Assembly: GCA_030248135.1 (NCBI GenBank)
Contig: JASANC010001184.1
Span: forward strand, 124,001-188,000
From: Theristus sp. LFF4_11
Taxonomy: Eukaryota; Nematoda; Chromadorea; Monhysterida; Xyalidae
Direction: 5' to 3'
DNA length: 64,000 nucleotides
Both the position numbers and the translations under genes were made by a program. The notes beneath the pieces were generated by a model, which was given only the letters and a program-made list of their open reading frames with translations, was not told the DNA's origin and ran no database searches. Of this stretch, positions 1-11,700 are shown piece by piece (the first letter of the stretch is position 1; the number at the start of each line of letters is the position of its first letter).

Positions 1-2183
1 GACGTCGTTTCTCGTTGGAGCGTTTCATCCGTCGTACCGCTCAACATCCGGTGCTACTCACGGTGTGTGTTGTGTTGTTGAATGTAAGAGAATGTGATCT
101 GGCTGCACGGCTGCAAGATCATTGGTTGCATTTTGCGACAGGACGTGGACTTCCGCGACTTTGTGACGCTCGAGGCGGAGCTGCCGCGCGCCACCAACAC
201 GTCTGCGCTCAGTGGGGCCGGCATAAAACGAATGTTCACACGAGTGGGCGATGCGCTCAACAAGATCACTGCTAAAATGGATGAAACCGACCGAGTGAGG
301 GGCAGACATTTACGGCAGTTGTGGTGTGGCGTGCGCAACCGCTATATAGTGCAATAAAAACGCATCTCTGCATTTAAATATTTTTGTAATTCTGACTGTA
401 TAGGACATTTCTTTACGTTTTCCATGCAACCTTTTTATTTTACCATTTTCAGTGGTTCGAAGAAAAGCAGGCCGAGGTTGAGACGCTGTACGAAACGCTT
501 GACAAATTGCACGTCAGTGCTGAAGCATTGCTCCATTATCGACGAGGCTCGTTTTTTAAAGTTTTGATTTTTATGTGAGTGAAAACTGTCTGTATTCGAA
601 AACTGACATCTGGTATTAATTAGCCTTCACCCCGCACACAACTATGATTCATCGCCATTTTCAGCCTGGGGTTTCTTTCAGAGCTTGCCGCTGGCACAGA
701 GTCCTACTCAAAGAATCTGTCCATGTTGGCTGCATGCGAGGAAAACACGGCACTGTCGCGTGCTTTGGCTCAACTTGCTGAGACGCAGGAGAAAATTGGA
801 CTGTTGCAACGTGACCAGGCTGAGAAGGACTTTTACTTGTTTTCGGAGATGCTTCGCGATTATCTCGGGATGCTGGGCGCTGTCAGGGTCAGTGTGGCTT
901 GCCATAGGTTGCTAAGTGCAACAGCACGTTCATTGGCTGCATTCTGTTATCATAAGACTGTATTGTATACTGTAAGATCAGTTTGGCCATCAGTTGAATT
1001 GGAAATGCAAGTGAAGTACCATTTTTGACACAAAAACAATGTTCATTGATAATCTGCATTTTTCACTGCAGAAAACACCCAGTCTGCAACGGTGAAATAT
1101 CAGAGTGGCAAATTGTGAGAATTGAAAAAAGAAAAACAATTTGCATTTGAAACAATAAATTCGCTGAATTTGAAGCAAGTGTTCTAATAGTGTTGCAATT
1201 TTCAGCACGAAACATCTCAGCACAAGTTATGTTGAAGTTGTTGGAACCTTTTTGGCCCACATAAAGAAAATAACCTTGACCAACAACAAATTCTCCAAGT
1301 CCAACTTGAATGATTCACCACTTTCCACTTGAACGATAAACAACATGAGATGCAAGTGACGTGCTGCATGCTCGCAGCAACGGTCTTTCAACTTGGAAAC
1401 ACACGATTGGCAAACGCACTGCGGGCGTTGTCCATTTCAGGCGACCTTCTACGAGCGCACCAAGGTTTGGCACAACTGGCAGGCAGCCGAGGTGAATCTG
1501 AATCGTAAACGAGAGTCGAAGACTCGCTTCGAGCTCGCTGGCAAGTCCGACAAAGTGCCGCAGGCAAAAGCCGAATGTGAAGAGGTCAGCTTGCAAAAGA
1601 CTCTCACTTCGATTTGGCGTTTCGATTTCATATCAACGACGCTTGTTGTCCTCAAACTGAGCTGCTAAAATTCTCAATGTGACTTACTGTTGTCGTTTCG
1701 AGGCTGAAAAACGTGTCGCCGAATGTGAAGAGGAGTTCGAGAAGATCAGCAAAATGATTCGTGGCGAGATGCAACGGTTTGACGCACAGCGCATCCGCGA
1801 CTTCAAGAGCATGTTCGTTAAGTACCTGGAGTCGATGTCGCTCAGTCAACAACAGGTTTGCTCTTCGTTATTTTGTTACGATCAATTTGTTGGGTTCTGC
1901 GACTATTCGTTTGCAAACGTTGAAAGCATATGTTTCAATCTTTATGTGGCATTTCAGAACAGCCTAAGACATTGACAAATTTTCGCGTTCATTCAGTCAT
2001 TCATGAAACTGTTTACCTACCTATGCGCGCATTGAGTCTCAGCACCAAAATGAAATAATACATGGTTTCAATTTAGTTTTACTGTTATGTATGTATGCAT
2101 CGATAACATCAAAAAATTGCTGATTTCAGCTCGTAAAGTATTGGGATGCATTCCTGCCAGAAGCTCGATCGATCATCACCTAA
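1..2183 (+). CDS. Sorting nexin 1/2 (Vps5-type), C-terminal half, 5' truncated
   Basis: This encodes a membrane-curving retromer-associated sorting nexin that acts on endosomal tubules. Exons read from the sequence are 3-62, 142-294, 453-546, 682-887, 1441-1584, 1703-1855 and 2130-2183, and all junction phases agree, giving 287 codons including the stop. The first exon ends the PX domain (LERFIRRTAQHPVLL). The rest is the Vps5/BAR coiled coil, with landmarks ELPRATNTSALSGAG, HTALSRAL-like ENTALSRALAQLAE, DFYLFSEMLRDYLGML, DFKSMFVKYLES and the terminal LVKYWDAFLPEAR. This follows animal SNX1/SNX2 exon by exon to the usual C-terminus. The N-terminus and most of the PX domain lie outside the window. 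Intron 3 uses a GC donor. SNX1 and SNX2 cannot be separated because invertebrates usually have one gene. No clear AATAAA signal was seen just after the stop. Confidence 0.93.
547..681 (+). other. GC-AG intron in the sorting nexin gene
   Basis: The exon ending at 546 is followed by GC, not GT. Only this junction restores the conserved reading (HYRR joined to ELAAGTES, matching the HRKEL segment of vertebrate SNX2). The acceptor at 680-681 is a good TTTCAG. The nearby GT at 550-551 breaks the frame. The donor is inferred from homology, so a single-base sequencing difference remains an alternative. Confidence 0.7.
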
Positions 2184-3432
2184 CTTTCTGGGAAACGTTG
2201 TCCATTCATTTATCCTGTTCGCTTTTTTATTTCAAATTCATAAATTATCTTATACACGTCTGTTGTATTTTGTAGCACATGTGTGTAATGCCTGTTCATT
2301 GCATCACCACATTTTTTCGGCGAGTCCACATTTCTTCCCGTTTGGTCTGCTGTACGATTCGCTTTTCTAGGCAAGTTACTTTGCTCGACACTTGCTGATT
2401 GTTTTTTGCACCACTTTTGCAGTTTCGTGAAACATTTTTAAATGTTCATAAGAATTCTCTTTTTTCGTTGAGAACGTCTTTGGAGTGAGTTTTGTGAGTT
2501 GTTGTTTCATTGTGTGGTCATCCGCTTTTGAAAACTCGTTCTCGCATTCAAGCTATCAAGCTTGTTTTAGCCTGAAGTATGTTTCTAGTGCCTTTCAGTT
2601 ATGCTCTACGTATGAGAAATTACAATGTCACAAAACACCGTTTAGTTGACATATCGTTAATGCGGTTAACAAGCGAATCTGAAAACAAATTGTTGTGTTA
2701 CACACGAGTGAGATGGGATAATCGACTTCGAGACTTTTTTAGTGGTATGAAGTTATGAAACACTGTGAAGGGCAAAAGTTGTGCGGTCCGTTGTGTGTGT
2801 AACAACATACTGCGGACTGACCGAATGTTTATGCGGCCATTGTTGTGCAGGTGGATGCATTGTAGTTTTATATTTAGGCACGCTTATCGGCCATGAAATT
2901 GGATCGTACTGTCAGTTTGGACAGGTACTGAAAATCGGTGTTGTTGGTCGGTTTTTCTGCTTTCCAAAGGTTGTCAGTATGATTATGGAACGGTTTTTGA
3001 AAACGTTTTGTTGTTTGTTGCATAACGGGACCGGGTAATATTTTTTCGATACTTCTGTCTTTATCCACCAACATAACTGACGATTGTTCGTTTCAAGTTT
3101 AACCCCCGAGAATCACGTTTTTTTATGAATCAATAACTGCGGTGTTGTGCTCTGTGATTATGAGAGTTCCAGAATGATTAACATGTTTTTTAATCTCGGT
3201 TGTGATAAGTTATTGGTTATATGTATGTGAAGCTTTCGATTGTTTCTCGGTTCTCACGTTTCAAATCAAGATCACCATATTTTTCTTGCTGACTTAACAA
3301 TATGAATTTGCAGTTTTTACATTTTGAGTCGGATTTAAATTGACAGTTTTTATTTCACTGAGAACAAGCAAACGGGTACGAATACGACCCAGGATGTTTA
3401 AAATAGTCAGTAAGGTTATGTTGTGGAATATA
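2184..3432. other. AT-rich intergenic stretch downstream of the sorting nexin gene
   Basis: No homologous protein, RNA gene or ordered repeat could be recognised here. Open frames are short and lack splice context. The stretch is T-rich on the plus strand, with long T runs. It probably holds the 3' UTR of the sorting nexin gene and then plain intergenic DNA up to the mariner-type element at 3433. Confidence 0.5.
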
Positions 3433-4064
3433 CAGTGGCGGCCATAAGTGTTGGAACGCTGCGCGCATGTGTGCGCGTGTGTTGCGCGTGTATATCATCA
3501 GCCTTACAAACGCTATTATAAGAATCCCATGCTAATTTTTTTTTGTTTTTGTGATTACTGAATATATCTAATACACTATCCGCAGGTTTTTTTCGCTGAA
3601 GCATACATTTATTTGACAAATACCGAACATTATTACAACACACCTTCACTTGGCAGTAAAACTGTTTCAAAATTATTTGGCAAGAAAACATAGCGGAATA
3701 AACAATACAACCCGACTGGAACCCGAAACATGAACGCAACACACGTCTGTTAGATAATTCAAACACAAACAAACGCTAATACATCGTAGAATAGTTTTTT
3801 ACCAATGATTTTGAATCAGTTTTACTGCCAGTCATATGCGATGGAGACGTGTTGTAATGTTCGGTATTTGTCAAATAAATGTATGCTTGAGCGAAAAAAA
3901 ACCTGCGAATAGTGTACTAAATACACTCAGTGGTCTAAAAAACAAAAAAAAATAGCATGGGATTTCTTTATAGCGTTTGTACGGCTGATGGAACACACGC
4001 GCAATACACAGCACGCACGCACGCACATACGCGCGCAGCGTTCCAACACTTATGGCCGCCACTG
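3433..4064. mobile_element. Tc1/mariner-type foldback MITE (632 bp)
   Basis: The two ends are inverted copies beginning CAGTGGCGGCCATAAGTG, and each is flanked by the dinucleotide TA (3431-3432 and 4065-4066), the target duplication of Tc1/mariner elements. The inverted arms run far beyond the tips: the segment near 3595-3680 is matched in reverse by about 3800-3905, leaving roughly 100 bp of unpaired centre. No transposase frame is present, so the element is non-autonomous and would have needed a transposase in trans. Confidence 0.9.
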
Positions 4065-4066
4065 TA

Positions 4067-5720
4067 CATACGGCGGGGTTTTTGCTAAGAACTGCGACAA
4101 GCATAACCGGATGCAAACAGATTGGCAATTAAAATTATAGATGTTCACGAAAACTATTAAAATGCAACAAATGATTCCGCCGAGTTCGAAAGTAACCAAG
4201 CATGACCATTGGTATCCGATTGATCTGCAATCACATTCACTAATGATTACAATGGTCTTTATCTTTTTCAGATTTCTGCAACTCAGTGCACAAAGATAAA
4301 AATCAGTTCCATACCTGAAAGACCGAGCTTATGACGCTATTCAATCTGTTCGTTGGAATTCAAAGTTTTAATCTAATTCGATTTTAAAATTTTAGATCTA
4401 AATTTTAAAACGAATTGCCGTGGCAATCTAGAATTGCTGAAGTAACTCAAGTACCTGAACCACGACAGAGTCACTTAGACAGTAACATCTCCAAACGTAT
4501 TGAGCCGCAGAGCCAGAAAAGATAATACCAATTTACAGTTAAAATATCGGAGCATACACAGTTTTAAGATGGCAACATGGAGAAACATTGGTAATAAGAA
4601 ATAAACGATCTGTAGATCGTCACCTCAAGTACGTCAGATTAATAACACCATTCGGGACCACAAACAAAACCAACAAAACACGCATTCTACGTCTTGTAAT
4701 TCACACAATAATTATATCACAGGAACATAGTAAATTTTTAAAAGAATTAAATAAACGTAACTCAAGTAGTTCGCTACGTTGTTTACACATTCCAGTACAA
4801 AAAATTTCAAAACACTCCGTCGTATCGTAACAATCTTCAAATTCAAAATGATCTAAAATTCTGATTGATAGTCGATAGTTTGTGCACACGTTGACATATT
4901 GCAAAAACCTCAAAATGAATGTACACAAATACAACGCTGTAATAGCACAAGTCAAAGTCCTCAAATTAGAACACAAAAAAATCAGAACAAGTGAATCCAT
5001 AACCTTCCTGCATACTGCGCTCCTCTGAGCCATAGAATGACGAAAACATTTACACATGCTTCCTTTCCTGTACTGCTCCACATGCTCATGAGTTTAGTAT
5101 GGAATAGTACTTTTGTACTTTAACCCTCGTATCTCTAAAAAAAACATCTGCTACTCTGCCAAATTTCTTGTGCGCTTTGAGAACCTACAAAAACTGATTC
5201 GAAACTCCAAACAATAATAAAAAATAAATAAATATGACCAATAAACTCAGAATGCTAGGAATTGCATGACGCATGGACAAAGACAATACGAATGAACCAA
5301 TCAAGTGCACAACAACAACAAACGAACGCGGCCACAAGAAATCAAAAAAACACGAGGTATAACAACACTGACACGAACACAAACTACGTGAACATTCATG
5401 TTACGTCCTTTGGAAATCTGGAACTCGAGTATATGTATAATTCAAGTATTGTGGATTTATTCAAACGTGTCCGGACTAAAATGACGTCATTTGCTTTAAA
5501 GACGCCCGTTTGTCAAAGTACAGGCACTAAAATGTCAGTTTGGTGTGACTGATTTGACATTCACCATTTGTTTACGGGAAGAAATCTGCTAAACGGAAAG
5601 ACTGGTTTGCTGTGAACGACAAGTGCATGTTTTGCGGCACATGACGTCTCAGTGGGACACGTTTGCAAAAATATGTTATATTTCAAAAATAGTAAAGAAA
5701 CTGCAATTGCTGAATCACAT
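4067..5720. other. Intergenic DNA with the probable 3' UTR of the AP180 gene
   Basis: No gene recognised. On the minus strand, AATAAA lies at 5461-5456, about 260 bp beyond the AP180 stop codon at 5721, a plausible polyadenylation signal. A 126-codon minus-strand frame at 4701-5081 is cysteine-rich but has no splice context or recognisable domain. Confidence 0.5.
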
Positions 5721-8700
5721 TCAAAAGCCGGCGTATGGCTGCTGACGACTGGCGCCGTTCGGCTGAGTGGCCGGTCGCGGGGGTGGCATGCTCGGCTGAA
5801 AGTAACCGCCGTTGTTTTCCTGTGATTCGTTTTGCCGAGTGGGCTGTAAACTGTCGCCACGAGTGACTGCCGCAGTTTTAGCGCGGCAAGCGAAGCCTGC
5901 GGCGACAAGCCGACAGACGACCGTGCGAAGCCGCAAGAACACGCCCGGCACTGCACTCAGGGTGACGGTGCACGGCCCACAAGACAAACAACCGACGAAC
6001 TGTTACCGATTGCAAGACAGAGAACAGGCAACAAACGTCGAGCCTTTCGTACCGTTGCGAATGGATTGCTGGAGCGTGCGGGCGACGTCTTGCCCATCTG
6101 TGCAAACGGATTCGTGGATTGTGCCGGCGCAGCCGCTGACGTGCCCCATTGCACTGGTTTGCTGCAATCAAACGAACCGCATTGCTCGCTGTGAGCGTTA
6201 ACTAGAAGAACACGCGAACAAAAGAGCATTTATCCGTACTACACGTTGTTCGGAACAATTTTATGACTTTCATGCATTTCGCGAAATAAACGAACACCAA
6301 TTTTATGTTTAGACCGTACCGTTTTTTGGGTCAAACACCGATTTGTTAGTTATTATTTGGAGAATTGTCGGGTGAGTATTTTGTATAAGATGGACAAAGG
6401 AATGTGGATCAAAAACGCACGGTGCATCGTGTCGCTGTTTCTTGTCCATTTCCAAGTTCTGCGCGAGTGTTGCCAATGAACTGTCCAAATCGTTTGTGAT
6501 TATCTTTTTAGCACCCGGCCCACTTGACGCCGTCGGCTGTTTCGCTGGATCGTCTGCAACGATCAAATGAATTTTATCTAGTTTTCAAAAAATAATTCCG
6601 TGCTATACCCAGATGACGCGTGTGTGACAAACACCAACAGCCCACTTCTGAGATCAAGCTATGTACCTGAATACGCATAAACATGAAAGTCAACAGCACT
6701 TCACTAGCATGGTAAGTGCTAATATGTAGCAACTAATTACAATTTAATTTTGACGCTGGTAATCGAATCTATCACGTTACAAATGTGCAATTAAACAACA
6801 GAATTCAGTTTGCCGATACCGAATAACGGAAAAGTGGAATTAAAAACAAAACAACAGCTAAGCTGGTGGAACCGATGCAAGGTTGAGTTAGCCACGCCAC
6901 GTCACACGATTGCAACAAATTATACTTGACGAAAAAACTCGGTTGCATAAAACAGCAACATCACCACGACAATGCCCGTGCCATTGAAAGCACCGTCAGC
7001 TTGTTGAAACCAGTTCTTGTTTCAGCACACGGGCGGGCACGCAACCAACCAACACAACCACACATCGCCCCGGCCTAAAATCGCTCAAGCCCACTGAAGC
7101 GCTTGGCTGCTTTTTGTTTGACCGAGTGGCTGAACTGGATCGAGTAAACAGAACTCATTGTAGCAAACTAGACTCAGACTATATTTTGTCTGAGTGCATT
7201 ATGTGACGTCATCTAGTTCAACCCGATCGCTGCACCAGTCAAGCACTTCAAATGTCGTCGTGCACACTCAGCAAATCATCCACTATCTACAGCCACCTGA
7301 GTTGTTTTTCAGTGCAGTTTTGTGCGACTGCGTGGGTTGCAACAGATCGCCCAACGGGTCAAGACCTGTAAAAAATAATAAATAGCGTCTGTTGGTGTTT
7401 TGGATTTGTTGATGGTGACCCGGGATGACAATAATCCCGGACGTAAGCGTGCTGATTTGCGTTCCATCGAAAACAATTGCAATTGATAGAGCTCATTCTG
7501 AAAATAATTTACAGAAGCACTTGCTGCAGGCTGCAGCGTCATGCTCGCACGGTCACAGTAGCTCGTTGAAAAGCTGCCGCAACTTCCCTCTTAACAAAAC
7601 TTTCAAGGTCTTCGTCAGCATCGAATAGCATATCACGAATTGTACCGAACAACACAAACACAGCCACAGATTACAAACATAGCAAGAAGATAAACGACAA
7701 AGCAAACAAGAATAAAAGCAACGGTAAGAAAACACGTCAAACAAACTGTTGAACACAAATATATGCAAGAAACAAAAACTAAAGCGTCATTACAACAAAA
7801 CACTGAATGCATACTCAAAACATAAGGCACAACAACAACAGGATTACAAGAAAAAAACGACAACACAAACCCTGCCAGTCGGTCGCCAACGCTGTAAACA
7901 GAAATTCCACAATACAAATCACAAATTTCAAACAGCACTACAGCACACCAAAAGACCAAACAATGGTACAGCGAAAAAACGGGTGAAAAGCGGCGTGAAG
8001 TCGGTCAGTGAGATTGGGTGCGTTCGAGAGGGAAATGTGTGCCTGAGAGACACACTGCTACGGGTGTAGTAGCATGCCTGGGTGCGTGCCGTGCTCGTCC
8101 GTGTGCCCAGCGTCGTAATGCTCCGTGTAGCTCGAGTCACGGCCAGCTGCAACAGACACACGAGTTAAGAAACAAATTGAGCATGAAAATTAAGCAACAC
8201 TTTTGAGAGTAAGAACGTTCAAATACGAGACAAACAACACACGCGAGCACACTTGCACTCTTGACCGGGTTCAGTGTGACACGGCACACACACACCAATA
8301 ATAATGAATGCACATCATATACGGCAACTTTGTGCGGTGTGTACACCGCGTAGTTGCGTTCATGAATAAAAGCTATAGTCAATTGTTTAGGTTCTGCTAC
8401 TCTATACGTTTGCAAACGTAGAAAGGAAACTGATTTCAATGTTGATGTGGCAAATCAAAATCGCCTAAGTGACTCGGCCCTATTTAGGCGACTCGTATCA
8501 CTTTGCCAATTTTGAATTCCCGCGCATGCAATAGATATTATTCGATTTGGAGCACCACCGACTGGAATTTTGAAATTACTCGCAGCACCGCGAAAACGAT
8601 CATTGCTAACTCACTGAATGGCGTTTCTTCGTAGATGTGCAGGTGGTCACGGCCACTTGTTGGAATTGGCACCGGTGCACTCGAGTGATGCGTGGGACTC

Positions 8701-11700
8701 GCACCGGGAGACGCGCTGTGCGCTGAACAGGCTGCGTTGTTGTTGTTGTTATGCAGTTTACTGTTAGTACACCATGAACATGATCTTACCAAACGGGTTG
8801 AATGGATTGCTTGCGACTGCTGGTTCCGGTGTTCGTGGACTGCAACTGCGTTTTTCAGTGGCTGCTATATTGAACAAAAAGATGCTCATTGTTAGGGTAA
8901 TCGATAAGTACACCGTGTAACAAAACATATTTTCGACAAAAACATGAAAACTCTCACCAGCAGCAAACGGGTTCGAAGGATCGACCGGTTTGAACGGACG
9001 CGCTGGCGATGGTGCCCGGCCTTAAACGATTAACAAACAACCGTGAAAATGTCAACGTCCGCAAAGTAAGTTAGTAGTTAGTTCAACCGCTAACTGATAG
9101 CCAGCCAACTTACATCAGTATTAGTACATGTTAAAAAACTTCTTAAACCACACGATCACTTAATCAAAATCAACAGAATGCAATAACTGCGTGTTATTAA
9201 CATGGTGGTGGCCGAGCGGGCGGCGGTGGGTGTGCCGGCGGAGGGGGGTGTGCCGGTGGGGGCCGACTTGGCGGGGGCGCACTTGACGCGAACGGATTGA
9301 ACGACGCAGCTGCTGCCGGTGACGCCTCGCCGCCCCCCAGAAACGGATTCGCCGAATACGCGTGGTGCTCGGCCGCTGCTGAAAGTGCTCTTCGGTCATT
9401 ACTGAATTCTTTTCTTTCTTGTGTTCAGTTCGTGTCGCGCCGCGCTTCAATGGGCGCTTCGTGCTAAGAATGAATCTTGAGCTATTTCCACTGCACATCA
9501 ATCAAATCCGATCTATGAATACAAAGAAAAGAACAATCAAATCATAGAGGGTGAACGAGCAATGTTGCAAATTAGGGTAATCAATGAAAGCTGCTAACCG
9601 TGGTGAGAACTTCTTCATCAACAACATCCGTACAACGGCTGTCCTAACGGCTCTGTTTCTGTTCAGTTATCCGAAGACCACAAAACCGCAGGAAATAAGC
9701 AAATAAATTTAGTGAGCAAACTGAACACCCAAAATCAAAAAGAAACCGAAGAGAGCAACTCCAAGGAAATGAAACGGTTACCCTGAGCGGACATAATTCG
9801 CATAGTTTCAGCGTCTTCAGCAGTGAAATCTGCAGCAATGAACAAATTTGCAAAAGGTGAAAGAAAAAAGAAGTAACGATTCAGTTGAAACCAGAATGTA
9901 AATGCTCAAAAATGAGGATTCTCCATTGAATGGACCAATTTTGTACTCAACCCAACTTGCATGAAATACGAAAGTCACCGAGTGTACAGTGTTGACTACA
10001 CTGGACGTGCATTGGCACGTGTCACGACGTTCAACGTGCACGCCAACACCATATGCAAGCAAAAAAACGAAAATTTTGAGTTTGAATAACAAAAAATCAT
10101 GCAACAACAAAAGCACTAAAATTTTTAAAACGCACCTGTTTTTTGCGTCATCGGTTTCGTTTGACTCGCTGCTGTCACAAATTTACACCGTTAACAATAA
10201 AAAAACACAAAAGTTGTACATCAAAAAGCAATACCTGAAAAAAATGCACTGCACTTGCAGAGATAAAAAAAACTTCACAATACCGACTATTATGACGTCA
10301 AATGAATTTTCAAAAAGAATAACACATAAAATAGCACAAACAAAAAAAATAATGGAACAGCAAATTACAATAACACCAAAATATTCAAAATCAAATACTG
10401 AGAAGTTATTTTCTGTGGCTGTGCTTCTTGGTTTCCTTACCGAAGATCCGAAAAACCGCATTTTTACGGGGAGCGGCAGCGAGGCCCCACAATATTAGCG
10501 AACAACAGTTTCCGTTTACAGAAAATGCTGACTCTCCTGAGCTCTGAGCATCATTTCATTACTTGCCGCTTCACCAGCAAGCCACAAAGAAACACTGAAA
10601 GCACTCGCAGCAAACGCACCGGCGTGCGGTGTGCCCGAGTGCGTCTGCGCATTTGAGTGACCGAACACTCGGCCGAAGTCAGCCGAGAAATGGTGATTGT
10701 TGTTGTTGACGTTGGTGGCCACGGTGGACTGCGGCGGTGGCGTGAACGCAGTGCTGCTCACGGACGCTACAAAATGAACAAACACACCAGAGATGCTGCT
10801 ACTGGAACACAACGAAAACACACGAGAACATGACAGAATCACCGCAAAAGCACAATATTCATCAGCACATCAGCACTCAACATCGACATGAAACACAGCT
10901 CGTTTGTTTCTTATTTGTCTTTGTTGTTTTGTGAAGCAATGTCTACACGTGTTTCATGAGGACGTCGAAATAGGCACACCGAAACACACGCGCACACCGA
11001 ACAACCACAAGTGCAAAAATAAGGCTGGGACAGTACATTCGTGACGTTGCGATGTTTTTGATCGGCAAAAACACCACCAACATAACACCACAAAATGATC
11101 TAACATCTAAGAGAACCGACCAGCGTGCGGGGCAGGCGCGAACGGGTTGAACTGATTCGTGGAGGGCGGCGCAGCGGGCGGTGCGAACGGATTGTTGGAC
11201 GATGCGGCCGCTGCGTTCGCGGAGTTGTGCTGCATCGAGCCGAGCAGATCGTCCATCAGACTCGGCTGCGTCGCTGGCGGCACCGGCGAATGAGACGGTC
11301 GTGCCGGGGGCTGCGCGTGCCCACCGGGCGGAGGCGGCCGCGACGGCGCTGGCTTCGACTGAAACATTCGGTCGTTTGAAACTGCTGCAACAACAGTGAC
11401 GTTTTGGCCAAGCCCCCTCCAACACCATAGATCTGAAAACCCGAACGTAGCACACTCGCGAGCCATGCTTTAATGTAGGGCCAGTTCAGTAGCCGTGAAG
11501 GGACACTGAGACTGGTAATAATGAAGCAGCATGGAAAGAATTCAAACAAAACTGTCGACCTTGAGCTGTTCGAGATGTCTCTGTTCCTCGTCCAGATATT
11601 TCTGTTTCGTGTACTCGTCGATTCGGCTGCTGTCGACGCCGGAGCTGAGTTGTGCGATCGCACGGTCAGCGGTGGCACTGAAACATGAGAACAAACGAGA

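Noticed and set aside
4701..5081. 126-codon minus-strand open frame in intergenic DNA
   Set aside because: Unusual cysteine-rich composition, no domain, no splice context and no fit to the neighbouring genes. A frame of this length can occur by chance in 64 kb.
5812..6201. 129-codon plus-strand open frame
   Set aside because: It lies opposite the last AP180 exons and is a shadow of their codon composition.
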